Assembly (NCBI GenBank): GCA_003024985.2
Contig: PXIH01S0055044.1
Direction: 5' to 3' (one strand)
From: Euperipatoides rowelli
Taxonomy: Eukaryota > Onychophora > Udeonychophora > Euonychophora > Peripatopsidae
Length of the DNA stretch: 10,188 nucleotides
This document shows positions 1-8,218 of the stretch, piece after piece; position 1 is the stretch's first letter, and the number at the start of each line of letters is the position of its first letter. The notes below the pieces were generated by a model. It worked only from the letters and a program-made list of their open reading frames with translations, did not search any database and was not told where the DNA came from. Made by a program: the position numbers and the translations under genes.

Positions 1-160
1 GCTAGCTTAGAATTTAATATAAAGCTATTTTTAGGAAAAACCGATATTATTCGGGGGAATTATTTTTGCCCCCGAACCAAATTCGGTTCTGAAATCATCC
101 CCGGAAATCCCCGAAATTTCGGAGCTCCGTCCATGCCTAGTGACCACGCACCTTTGTACT
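1..160. repeat. GC-richer cluster of nested inverted repeats, possible transposon fragment at the left edge
   Basis: This stretch is visibly richer in G+C than its surroundings and is packed with short inverted repeats. TTCGGGGG (50-57) pairs with CCCCCGAA (69-76). GAACC (74-78) faces GGTTC a few bases on. CCGAAATTTCGG (about 111-122) and GGAGCTCC (about 119-126) are palindromes. No reading frame stands out. A dense GC-rich palindromic cluster in AT-rich DNA is typical of the terminal part of a dispersed repeat. I infer a mobile-element remnant continuing beyond the window but cannot name the family. Confidence 0.4.
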
Positions 161-313
161 GTAGTTTAAATTTTAAAATGTTTAATTTTATGCTTAGTTT
201 TAAAGATATTTAAATGTTAATTATTTTTCATGGTTAAAGTCAATCAAATCATAACGAGTGTAAAAATGATCAAATTAATTACATTTGTTTCGCTAAGGAC
301 TAATGGCCATAAG

Positions 314-373
314 AAGATGTGTCACTAAACTAGTGACACATCTTATTATAATAAGATGTGTCACTAAACTAGT
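314..373. repeat. Three-armed palindrome (forward, inverted, forward)
   Basis: The arm AAGATGTGTCACTA (314-327) is followed after AAC by its exact reverse complement (331-344) and then by the forward arm again (353-366). Positions 331-366 form a perfect 36-bp palindrome. The 21-nt word at 314-334 is repeated exactly at 353-373. Outer GCCAT (306-310) and ATGGC (376-380) extend the symmetry. Perfect identity in AT-rich decayed DNA suggests a recent origin, by a foldback transposon or by template switching during replication. Confidence 0.9.
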
Positions 374-1025
374 CTATGGCGTGATCAATTAAATTAATAT
401 GTGCAGACATGTAATGAATTTAGTTTTTGAGTCCATGTGAATGTGAAAGTAATAGTGTATTTATATTTAATGTTACTAATAATTTTTAATCTTTTAAATA
501 AAAGGATAACTCAGTTTATTTAGGTAAATCGTGTGATAGGCTGCATAATGATAAAATCATATTTTTATCTAACGAGGTGTCTATTAAATTTTTTAATCGG
601 CATAGCTGTAGTCTTAAGTTGTTCTTTGGATGAGAATGTTTCCAATTAAGATAAGGTGTATTTTTTTAGATGCTGTCCAGACACGAATATTTCCTTAGCT
701 AGTGTTAAGTCCCTTATTCTAGTAGCATTAAAATGATAGACCTATTTATCAAATATTGTAACTTTAGTAAAATATTGATTTTTTTTCTATTTATTTTATA
801 ATTAAAAAGAAAAATGGAAATTTTATATAAAGTCTATTGCCTACTGAATACTTTTTAAATAGTATTTATAATAACCTTTGTAGATTTAAAATTTAGTTTT
901 GAATAATGATAGAATTTCAACTTCTTAAGTCTATTCTTTATTTTTATGACATATTGTTTGTGATTTTTATTTATTATTTGAATTCAGTGATTAAAAAGAT
1001 AAAAGTGAAAAATAAAGATGAATGT

Positions 1026-1087
1026 TTGAATCATAAATAGTTATCATAGTATCTCTGAGGAAGGTATTGAATCATAAATAGATATCA
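1026..1087. repeat. Short direct repeat, period 41 bp
   Basis: The 21-nt word at 1026-1046 (begins TTGAATCATAAATAG) recurs at 1067-1087 with a single difference (T versus A at position 16 of the word). The two copies are separated by 20 bp. It is probably a local duplication; no function is evident. Confidence 0.85.
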
Positions 1088-1122
1088 AGTAAAATAAAAG
1101 TGGGAAATGTTCATTAAAAAAT

Positions 1123-1160
1123 AAATACCTAATTACTGTATATAGGTATTTTTTTTTTTT
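1123..1160. repeat. Small hairpin followed by a T12 run
   Basis: AAATACCTA (1123-1131) pairs with TAGGTATTT (1143-1151) across an 11-nt loop that contains TACTGTA. The distal arm runs into a T12 tract (1149-1160). In bacteria this shape would suggest a terminator. In this eukaryotic context, with no gene pointing at it, it is more likely incidental AT-rich structure or a mobile-element tail. Confidence 0.5.
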
Positions 1161-2066
1161 GCTGGGCTATTATTAATTGATGTATTTGTCCAAATTATAA
1201 TTCTATAATAAATATATCACATAATCATAACAATATAAATATTAATATTTTAGCTATTAAACTATTTTATTTACAATCGAGATATTTCTTGCCATTTTTT
1301 CCAATAAAAAATTCAATAGATTTCCAATCAATTTTTCATCCATTACTTCCCCAAGAAATTTGGTAACATCAACTCTTGAAACAAAAACACAAAAATTTAA
1401 TTTTTTTGTGTTAAACTCTGAATTATACAGTATATAGTAACCTATGAGTGAAAAACATGAAATTTAGAAATAAGAATTACAAATTATTTGAATGATAGTC
1501 TTTATTAAGAAAAATACAGGCAAATTTTATGACAGAATTTTTATATTTTAAAATGAATGGATATAAAGAGTCACACAATAAATTATATCTCCATATGTGC
1601 CATACTTAAATTAAAAAAATATAAAAATATAAAATCACCAGGTGATGAATAACCCTGTTCTTTATCTTTAAAATAAAATGTACAATAAATATAATTTAAA
1701 TCAAGAAATAGCAATTGTTTCCCTCATATTAAGATTAATAAAAAATATGAATACTTTAAATACAAATTAACCTTAAATGAAATGAATACAGTAGTGTTCA
1801 ATATGCTAAATATGATAGGTATTTATTGTATATACTTTAATTTGTTCAGATTTTTAAACAATATAATGTAACAAACATATATATATATACAGTATAGATA
1901 TTTTAATTTGATTTAAATTGGCTACATATTTTTAAAAAAAAAAAAAAAACATTAGGCTATATAATTTATTTTTCAGATAGATAATTTAACGGGCTAAATT
2001 ATTTCTCCCCTCCCCTTTGGAGGTACATGAGGATTAGATAGTCATAGCAAAGTTGTTTTTTTAGGA

Positions 2067-2077
2067 GGGGGGGGGGG
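2067..2077 (+). repeat. G11 homopolymer tract
   Basis: Eleven consecutive G residues follow TTTTTTTAGGA. In a window this AT-rich, so long a G run is unusual. A C-rich patch 52-62 bp upstream (CTCCCCTCCCC, 2005-2015) could pair with it. The exact length may be unreliable, because homopolymers are error-prone in assemblies. Confidence 0.9.
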
Positions 2078-2239
2078 CTACTAGATGCAAAACAAATCAT
2101 TAAAAGGTGATAAAAAGGCTTAGCTTTATTGAAGAAAAAATTCATTACAAATCTTAAATAAACTAGAGCAAGGTCTGTCTACATCTTTGTTTTTAAGAAT
2201 AAGGAAGATGCAACTCCATAATGGTTATGTTACAGTCCA

Positions 2240-2400
2240 ATAATATTGTAGTTATTATCCATTTAAGAACAATTTTAATTATTGCTCTAGTCTGCCTGAG
2301 AATTATATATATTGTTACCCATTTGTAAACATTGTAGTTTGCAAAGAATGTTATAGTAATTACCCATCTGAGTACAATGTAGTTAATATAGCCTATGTTA
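2240..2400. repeat. Degenerate minisatellite, units of roughly 45-60 bp
   Basis: A motif like ATTGTAGTTATTACCCATYTGAGTACA recurs in diverged form. The CCAT core falls near 2259, 2319 and 2364 and is followed by ATTTAAG, ATTTGTAA and ATCTGAG. Spacings of about 60 and 45 bp are both multiples of 15. The in-phase repetition keeps a minus-strand frame open with recurring aromatic and isoleucine-rich segments, which explains the 94-codon frame without a gene. Confidence 0.5.
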
Positions 2401-3216
2401 AAGCTCTTTAATGGTTGTCTATTCAAAATCTTTTTTTTTTCACAACCTGAGAAATGTCCAGCCATTTTTAACACCATAGTTGTAGTCTAAGAGTTTTGCT
2501 GTTCTTATACCTTTATATTTTGGCTTTTTTTTTTAAAAAAAAAATTAGTATAAGAAAAGAATAAATATTACATAGCCTTTTAAAAATTTATTAATTTAAA
2601 TATTTTTTTCAAGTTACAGTACTGTATATACAGCAAGTTTACTACGTCTATGAATATTAATTTGATTATGAAATGCTTTTTAAGTCTAATACAGCAGAAC
2701 ATTTTTGCACGAACTATTATGTTACATTAGTTTTCAAAATAGATTTATATGTAATTTAAAGCATAAATGATCACTTTTAACAATAACACTGTGGCTTTAA
2801 TTTTAAAATATGCTATATTTGCTAGTCTGAACAAATTTAATATTTAATGAAAAAATTATAATTTAATTCTCTATGTATTATTTGAAGAAAAAATGACAGA
2901 GAAAGGTATAATCCATATTTGATCATGCATATTAGTATATAAGCTTAAATAGGCTTCAAATTGTTGATTTTTATTAACATACAGCCTAAAATATTAATTT
3001 AAATAATTTTATTTAGGATTAACTTTTCACCATTTGCTTGGTGTTTTTACATGAGGACCATAAAATATCTCTGCAAATCATTTAGTTTAAATCTTTACAG
3101 TCTTTAGCAACATTTAACACTTAGAAACATTTGTTAGCATAATTGACTTAAATTAGAAAATAAAAAAAATATATAAAATGATGTGTGGATGATTAAAATC
3201 CTTATGTCATTTTATA

Positions 3217-3222
3217 TTTAAT
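3217..3222 (-). promoter_or_regulatory. Candidate poly(A) signal ATTAAA for SEPSECS
   Basis: On the minus strand ATTAAA lies about 135 nt after the SEPSECS stop codon and 8 nt past the 3' UTR hairpin. ATTAAA is the commonest variant of the eukaryotic poly(A) hexamer. Canonical AATAAA hexamers occur further downstream on the same strand (for example 3008-3013 and 2970-2975). In DNA this AT-rich such hexamers arise by chance, so the true 3' end is uncertain. Confidence 0.3.
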
Positions 3223-3230
3223 TTCTCCAC

Positions 3231-3295
3231 TATTCAGTAAGACGCTACAGCACTAGCACTTAATGAGTGCTAGTGCTATAGCGTCTTACAGAATA
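3231..3295 (-). repeat. 65-nt near-perfect hairpin in the likely SEPSECS 3' UTR
   Basis: The arms 3237-3260 and 3266-3289 are 24 nt long and complementary except at one position, around a 5-nt loop. The stem continues outward past one A/A mismatch with TATTC (3231-3235) against GAATA (3291-3295). In plus-strand RNA the inner mismatch would be C-A. In the SEPSECS-sense (minus) strand it becomes a G-U wobble, so the sense transcript folds into an uninterrupted 24-bp stem. It starts 61 nt after the stop codon. It is more G+C-rich than its surroundings. It could be a precursor-like hairpin, a regulatory 3' UTR structure or a young foldback insertion. It lacks the kink-turn elements of a SECIS. 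Confidence 0.85.
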
Positions 3296-3356
3296 TTGTA
3301 ACGTGCACAAGAAAAGAAGTTTCCGTTATTCTTCACTATACAAAAATTCAATATCT

Positions 3357-3708
3357 TCATTTTTGGATTTCTGCTTTTTCTTCATTGTCTGTTGTTGAAA
3401 CATTGTCAATACTCTGATTACTGGCAGCCTTTTCAATTTGAATAGTTTCCAAAGTACTAATAATATCTAAACCATGATCAGCAGTCATAATTTCAGATGC
3501 AATTTCATCTATATTGTTCCCACTAAAATTTTCTTTGAATCGCNGAAAAACTTTATTTAAACGTTTAATAAAGATATCAATATCTTGCTTGGTTATTCCA
3601 ATAGCAGCTGCTGCAGTAAGGTATGCATAAGGATAATCATTGGAATGAGAACCAAAGTTAATGAACTGGTAACCACTTATTTCAGAATGTATCCCTTTAG
3701 CAACAACT
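3357..3708 (-). CDS. SEPSECS: SEPSECS terminal coding exon (O-phosphoseryl-tRNA(Sec) selenium transferase, C-terminus)
   Basis: SEPSECS is a PLP enzyme of the fold-type I aminotransferase superfamily. It converts O-phosphoseryl-tRNA(Sec) to selenocysteinyl-tRNA(Sec) using selenophosphate, in the cytosol, as a homotetramer. This exon encodes the last 116 residues. SGYQF..FGSHSNDYPYAYL (from residue 11), the TAAAAIG tract and QDIDIFIKRL (residues 41-50) match the conserved C-terminal domain of animal SEPSECS from memory. After KRL the tail is a divergent, polar extension, somewhat longer than the human one, ending at TGA (3359-3357). The minus-strand acceptor reads TTTCATTTATTTAG at 3709-3710. 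The exon opens with one base (A) that completes an AGA arginine codon from the upstream exon. The open frame continues a few codons further upstream to an ATG, but that part is intron. An undetermined base (N) at 3544 leaves one residue, codon CNG, ambiguous. Confidence 0.95.
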
Positions 3709-4241
3709 CTAAATAAATGAAATATAAAGAACATAAATAATTGGAAAGAAAAAACTATTTCAAAATTTTTAGAAGCAAAATTTTAACTACTTTAAATTTA
3801 AAAGAAAATAATAGATATTATTTATGAATTCATTAATGTAAGTTTATTTATAAAATAAGCAGTTTTGTAACTTTAGTCTTATTGGACTTTGCTAAAGCAG
3901 TGTACACCATTTGTTACCTTTTATAAAGTATTGTTTGGCATTGTGCTATCCTGTTTTATTAGCAATCATCTTTGTCAAAATAACAAAATAAATGCTTTCA
4001 TAGGTTTTCTAAAATTCCTCATGATTTAGATTTCTGCTACATTTAATAATGACGAGTTAAAATATTTAACAATTTTCCATATCAAGTTACAATAAATACA
4101 GTAACTAATTTTTACATACAAAATAAAAAAAGATAAAAAATAAAGAAATACATAGATCTAACAAAGAAATTTATGTCAAAAACATTAAAGATAAACAGCA
4201 AATATTTTAATTCTTTAAATATTTATTAATTACTGTGGGAA

Positions 4242-4261
4242 TTCCATTTTTCTAAATGGAA
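4242..4261. repeat. Perfect 8-bp hairpin with a 4-nt loop
   Basis: TTCCATTT (4242-4249) pairs with AAATGGAA (4254-4261) around TTCT. It is intronic, short and of no known role. Confidence 0.6.
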
Positions 4262-5149
4262 CTTAAATACTGAACAAAAAAAGCTATGTACAGTAGTTAA
4301 AATATTACATTTATGGATTAAATATTTAACAATTTCAGTAGCCTATACAATGGATAGCATAAATGCTAAGAAAATTAACATTTTATACTGTATATAGGTA
4401 CAGTATATATTGGTGTTATAAAATGACTATAGTTCATAAAAGTTAAAGGAAAAAATAAAATTGTATATGAAATTGAATAAAAGTGTGAAATTGGAAGTTG
4501 TTAAAAATTTAATATCAATTTATTTAGCATGTCATTGTATAAATGTACACTATATACAGTAGCCAAATGTACAGTAAATGGATATTATGGTAAACTCATA
4601 AAACTTGTTAATGTAAAACAAAATGTTTATAAATTATTTCCTAATAATGCGTAGCCATTCAGTCTAAATCAGTTGTGTGCAATCTTTTGACGGAAAATTA
4701 CTTTCGATTCCACTTTTAATAACGTACTTCTTGTTTAAGCGCTATTGCAAAATTTACGAGCTTATAGGTGAAAAAAGGAAAAGAAAAATTATAAAACATT
4801 TAAAAAAAATACTTGTATTTATTTTAAAAATTTACTAGTTCTGCTGAATATAATATTTTTATGCCGAGATAAAACAACAAATAATAAAAAAAGAAAAATT
4901 TAAAAACATTTTAAAGATTGAAAACAAGTGCTTTCTATTAATCTGCTAGATGAACCGATAGTTACAATCAAAATTATTTTTTCAAATTTTTTTGGGAGGT
5001 GGTACCGCACCTGTTGTGTATTACTGGTCTGATTGTGTACATTTCCCATAAAAAATTATATTTGATACAAAGCAAATAGCTTTAAACATTTTTTGTTCTA
5101 CACATTGCATTTGTAGACATTGTATAACACAACTAAATAATAAAAATAG

Positions 5150-5790
5150 ATTGGTAAGATAAACATTATTAAAATACATAAAAATAAAATTAAAATGCAA
5201 AATCTACTACTGTTTTATATAGTATATGTCACATTAAAAGCTTTCAAAACAAATCTTATACCTTTCAAAACATACTGTATATCTAAAAAAGAAATCAAAA
5301 GCGAATAAGCATTTACACTTTGTCATAAAATTATTCAATACCGGAATTGCTCCATCCCTAAAAAATACCAAATGAATAACAACACAAAGGCTAACCTCCT
5401 AAAATTAAAATAGATTAGATAAAATCAATACAGATTAGTAAAATAAAACTTAAAATATCATAAAAATTAAGTTATGCTTCTTAAAAATAAAATCTAATGG
5501 GAAAACACCATTTACTAACAGGTTAATCATAAATTTTCACTTGTTTTATATAGTATCTGTAACATTTAAAATCATTCACTTCAAACTATAAAACTGAAAA
5601 TATAATTTTCAGTTTCTGACTAAAAAAATAAATTGTAACTAAATTCCTTCATTATTTCACAAAATAGGCCAATACTAAAACTATTCCACCCCAGCAAGAA
5701 TTAAAATTACTAACATATAAACCTCTGAATTTAAATCTAAATCTAATCATTAAAAAATATCTACAGTTCTTAAAAATACATTCTCTTCAA
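5150..5790. repeat. Diverged tandem duplication, two copies of about 290-330 bp
   Basis: Matching landmarks occur in the same order twice. GTTTTATATAGTAT followed by TGTMACATT appears at 5212 and 5543. CATTTACACTTTGTCATAAAAT..CAATACC..ATTGCTCCATCCC (from about 5310) corresponds to CATTATTTCACAAAAT..CAATACT..CTATTCCACCCC (from about 5650). AACCTCCTAAAATT corresponds to AACCTCTGAATTT. TTCTTAAAAATA appears at 5478 and 5767. Offsets fall from 331 to 289 bp, so indels have accumulated since duplication. Neither copy shows a reading frame. Confidence 0.65.
5591..5615. repeat. Perfect 11-bp hairpin
   Basis: AAACTGAAAAT (5591-5601) pairs with ATTTTCAGTTT (5605-5615) around a 3-nt loop. It lies inside the second copy of the tandem duplication and is not shared with the first copy, so it arose later or was lost in the other copy. 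Confidence 0.6.
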
Positions 5791-5999
5791 AAATCGAATG
5801 TTAACTAAAATAATATATTTCTTATTTACTGTATTTAATATTTAAATAGAAATTTTAATCCATTTATTTAAAACACACACAAACACTATTTGAGATTTTA
5901 ATAGAAGTACTGTATGTAGTGTATTAATGCTCAGAAAATATTTGAATCAAATATTTCTAGTTTTCTCTCTCTCTCACCTATAATCTTAAATGTTTACTT

Positions 6000-6420
6000 T
6001 AGTAGAGACAATATTTTTTCATTTTTTTAATGTATAAATTTGATGTTTTTGACAAAAGGAAGCAGTATTCACAGGATCTGTATAACCATCATATTATATA
6101 TCTAACCCTATTTCTTTATACAATATATTGATATTCAAATTTATATTCAATCAAAATTTTAATCCTTAAATATATATTTTTTTCTTAATCATAACAATAA
6201 GAACTTCATTCAATCATTCTTTTAATATATTTTTCTTATCTAGTAAGATAGCAAATTGGATTTATTTTTTTAATATAAATGTGATCCTTTTGATGGCAGA
6301 ATGAAGCAGGACTCACAGGATTTATGCCTGAATAACTTTCATAATATATATCATATTCAACCCTCTGCAATTACAGAAAACATTGAAATTCCTATTTAAT
6401 CAAAATTTTAAATTCTATGA
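6000..6420. repeat. Second diverged direct repeat, period about 245 bp
   Basis: Landmarks recur in order. GAAGCAGTATTCACAGGATCTGT (from about 6059) corresponds to GAAGCAGGACTCACAGGATTTAT (from about 6303). CATATTATATATC..AACCCT corresponds to CATAATATATATC..AACCCT. TCAAAATTTTAA occurs at 6151 and 6400. The offset is 244-249 bp. The copies are clearly diverged, with no coding frame. They lie immediately beside the 6429-7139 element, so they may be part of a nested repeat region. Confidence 0.65.
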
Positions 6421-6428
6421 AATGTATA

Positions 6429-7139
6429 CAGCATAAGATCCCAAATCCGGGAATGTTGGAACTTTAGCCTTGGCGGATTTGAGGTATTACCGGTTTTTGG
6501 ATCTCAATTTAAAAAAAAAAAGCAAACAATGTATTAAAATGAAATACTGTACTGTATTAAAATCATTTATTTTAATATAGATAAAACCATTTATTTTTTA
6601 AAATAAAATTCCGCTACATTTTTTCTTTTTAAATATCGTAAATGCAGTAATTAAAAAAAATACAGTACCGGTATATAAAAAATAGAATAACAAATATTCG
6701 GATTTTTTTTTTAACAAAAAGACATTTAAATTTTTATTTAAAGAAATGATAATTTATTGCTTTCACTGTTGATTTATTGTTTATTGCTCTAGTCTAGAAA
6801 AACTAAAAGGAATTAATATTATATTGATTTAAAATAAGACTAATTGCATTTGTTGTTGTTTAAATACAATAAATATTATTATGGGCCAAATTGGAAATAA
6901 AATATATACATGACTTACAATCTTTATAGGCTGCAACTCTATATTACTATATATACTATATACTGATATTTTTTTCTATATAGGCCTACAGCACTTACAG
7001 TATATCTATAAATAGTATTTATAGTATAAACTACACAATATATTGTAGATGAGAAAATAAAAGGACAGCAATGTTAACTATTTTATTATTTTATTATTAT
7101 GAGCCGGATTTCAGGTCGCCGGATTTGGGTCCTATACTG
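6429..7139. mobile_element. Tc1/mariner-type (pogo/Tigger-like) non-autonomous DNA transposon
   Basis: The left end reads CAGCATAAGATCCCAAATCCGG (6429-6450). The right end, reverse-complemented, reads CAGTATAGGACCCAAATCCGG (7139-7119). They agree except for two substitutions and one indel, and each is flanked by TA (6427-6428 and 7140-7141). TA target duplications with ends beginning CAG are characteristic of the Tc1/mariner/pogo superfamily. Subterminal copies of GGATTT with CCGG or GGCGG context lie inside both ends (about 6472-6505 and 7101-7118). The 711-bp body is AT-rich with no transposase frame, so it is a deletion derivative or MITE mobilised in trans. The ends have diverged somewhat, so it is not very recent. 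Confidence 0.7.
7006..7024. repeat. 9-bp palindrome with a single central base
   Basis: CTATAAATA (7006-7014) and TATTTATAG (7016-7024) are perfect complements around one G. It lies within the putative transposon; such AT-rich palindromes arise easily. Confidence 0.5.
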
Positions 7140-7353
7140 TATATGCCAAGTTTTTTTATTATTGATTTCTATATGAAGGCTGCTTGCTCAGCTCATTGGA
7201 ATCTCATTTTTTATAATGGTTGGTGATAAGTGTTTATTATATATACAGTATATACTGTATGTAAATAAAGAAAAAACTTTAAGCTTTATTTGCAATTATG
7301 GGCAGATTTATTTTTCTACAATTATTTGTCTAAAGCAAGGAGTCGTATATAGA

Positions 7354-7375
7354 TTTCTTGATTTAAATCAAGAAA
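7354..7375. repeat. Perfect 22-bp palindrome
   Basis: The palindrome is TTTCTTGATTT joined directly to AAATCAAGAAA. A related half-site, GATTTCTTAAT, follows at about 7380. It is intronic. A symmetric protein-binding site is possible but unsupported. Confidence 0.8.
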
Positions 7376-8130
7376 GAGGGATTTCTTAATGCACAAGTAT
7401 GCATCTCAGTATGTTATGCAAAAGATACAAAATAGCCAATTCATTTAGAATTATGATTACATTCCCCCATTTAGTTACTAATGCTAATATTATGTAAATA
7501 TCAATACTAAAATGACCATAATCTCACTCAACATACACTTGGACAAGAACTGGAAGAATGATAAATAAACCAAAAAGACTTAGCCTGTATGGTGAACTTT
7601 CTTATACTGTTATATATAACTATTACATTCCATGCTTTTATTAATTAAGAAAAATAACAATACATTTTATAAATTTTATTTAATTAAATACACTATATTA
7701 AAATACTCTATTTTAATTATTTGTTAAAAAAAATGTAAACAAGAAAAATGCTGAAATGCCTGTCACATTATGAAGCTAGAGATCTATGCTTATGATTTGT
7801 AACTGATTGAAAGATGTGGGGTAAATATACAGTATATACATGTATAAACTGTATGGGAACATGCATAATGGGGGCAATATACATTTTTCTGCTGTAAACT
7901 TGTATAGTGCTAAGGATGGAAATTATTTATATTTTCCGAATAATTATCAGAAAGAAAAATTTAAAATCTGAATATTTTTCAAATGTGAATTTGTTTCAAA
8001 TGCATTAAAAATAATAATAATAATATGCACATATTAATAAACTAATTTTGTAATTTTATTCAATCTGGCAATTTTTAAATTTAAATAGGTTAGGGGTTAC
8101 ACATTAAGAAAATAAAGTAACAAACATTAC

Positions 8131-8218
8131 CTTGTTCCAGAAACACAACGCAAAAACAATTTTGAGCCCAGTTTGGTCAAATCTCTACTATCTCCAGGAA
8201 AGCTTTTCAGACTAATAG
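8131..8218 (-). CDS. SEPSECS: SEPSECS penultimate coding exon
   Basis: This 88-nt exon has acceptor TTTTTTATCAG at 8219-8221 and donor AAG|GTAATG at 8130. It starts with two bases of a split codon, reads 28 full codons and ends with AG, which with the next exon's A makes Arg. The product begins ISLKSFPGDSRD, continues LTKLGSKLFLRCVSGT and runs into RVVAKG. It corresponds to the family segment in which an LGS-x-LF core is followed by SGxRVV. From memory the human enzyme uses an arginine in this general region (Arg398) to contact the discriminator base of tRNA(Sec). The Arg in FLRCVSG or the one at the exon junction may be the counterpart, but I cannot verify the numbering. No stop or frameshift is present, so the exon looks intact. 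Confidence 0.92.

Larger units (their letters stand above)
161..1130. other. AT-rich intergenic DNA, no convincing gene
   Basis: Apart from the palindrome at 314-373 and the direct repeat at 1026-1087, I see no gene, RNA gene or named element here. One tiny plus-strand frame (548-649, 33 codons) resembles a signal peptide but ends at once; it is listed as a finding rather than a gene. The sequence is dominated by A/T runs, and stop codons are frequent in all frames. Confidence 0.6.
1161..3216. other. AT-rich DNA downstream of SEPSECS, with homopolymer runs and no convincing gene
   Basis: I find no supported coding exon or RNA gene here. Notable simple sequences are an AT dinucleotide stretch near 1878-1889, A16 at 1934-1949, a C-rich patch CTCCCCTCCCC at 2005-2015, G11 at 2067-2077 and a T10A10 block at 2525-2544. 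A 94-codon minus-strand frame at 2193-2477 comes from a degenerate tandem repeat and is not treated as a gene. Confidence 0.6.
3709..8130 (-). other. SEPSECS: SEPSECS intron, 4422 bp, between the last two coding exons
   Basis: The intron is bounded by donor AAG|GTAATG at 8130 and acceptor ATTTAG| at 3709, on the minus strand. It splits a codon after its second base (AG|A, Arg). Its content is AT-rich with no coding exon I can support. It carries two pairs of diverged direct repeats (5150-5790 and 6000-6420), a Tc1/mariner-like non-autonomous element (6429-7139), a 22-bp palindrome (7354-7375) and most of the window's TACWGTA heptamers. A modestly GC-richer patch at about 4640-5045 includes a near-palindrome at 4997-5012 (AGGTGGTACCGCACCT). 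That patch may be an old transposon remnant, but I found no matching ends. Confidence 0.85.

Noticed and set aside
1123-1160. Rho-independent terminator
   Set aside because: The hairpin plus T run looks right, but the window is eukaryotic, no gene reads into it, and the stem is AT-rich and weak.
2193-2477. Minus-strand 94-codon frame
   Set aside because: Its recurring segments follow the degenerate 45-60-bp tandem repeat, and it has no recognisable domain.
3231-3295. SECIS element downstream of the SEPSECS stop, with TGA read as selenocysteine
   Set aside because: The stem is continuous and lacks the tandem G-A kink-turn and the apical AA. After the TGA the frame meets TGA again three codons later and then TAG, so read-through would add nothing. 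SEPSECS is not known as a selenoprotein.
3709-3734. ATG-initiated start of the 3357-3734 frame (residues MFFIFHLF)
   Set aside because: These codons lie in the intron upstream of a good acceptor, and the family alignment begins at the acceptor.
4655-5045. hAT-like element, because CAGTCTAAATCAG near 4659 and GGTCTG near 5027 resemble terminal motifs
   Set aside because: The two ends do not align as inverted repeats beyond a few bases, and no 8-bp target duplication is present.
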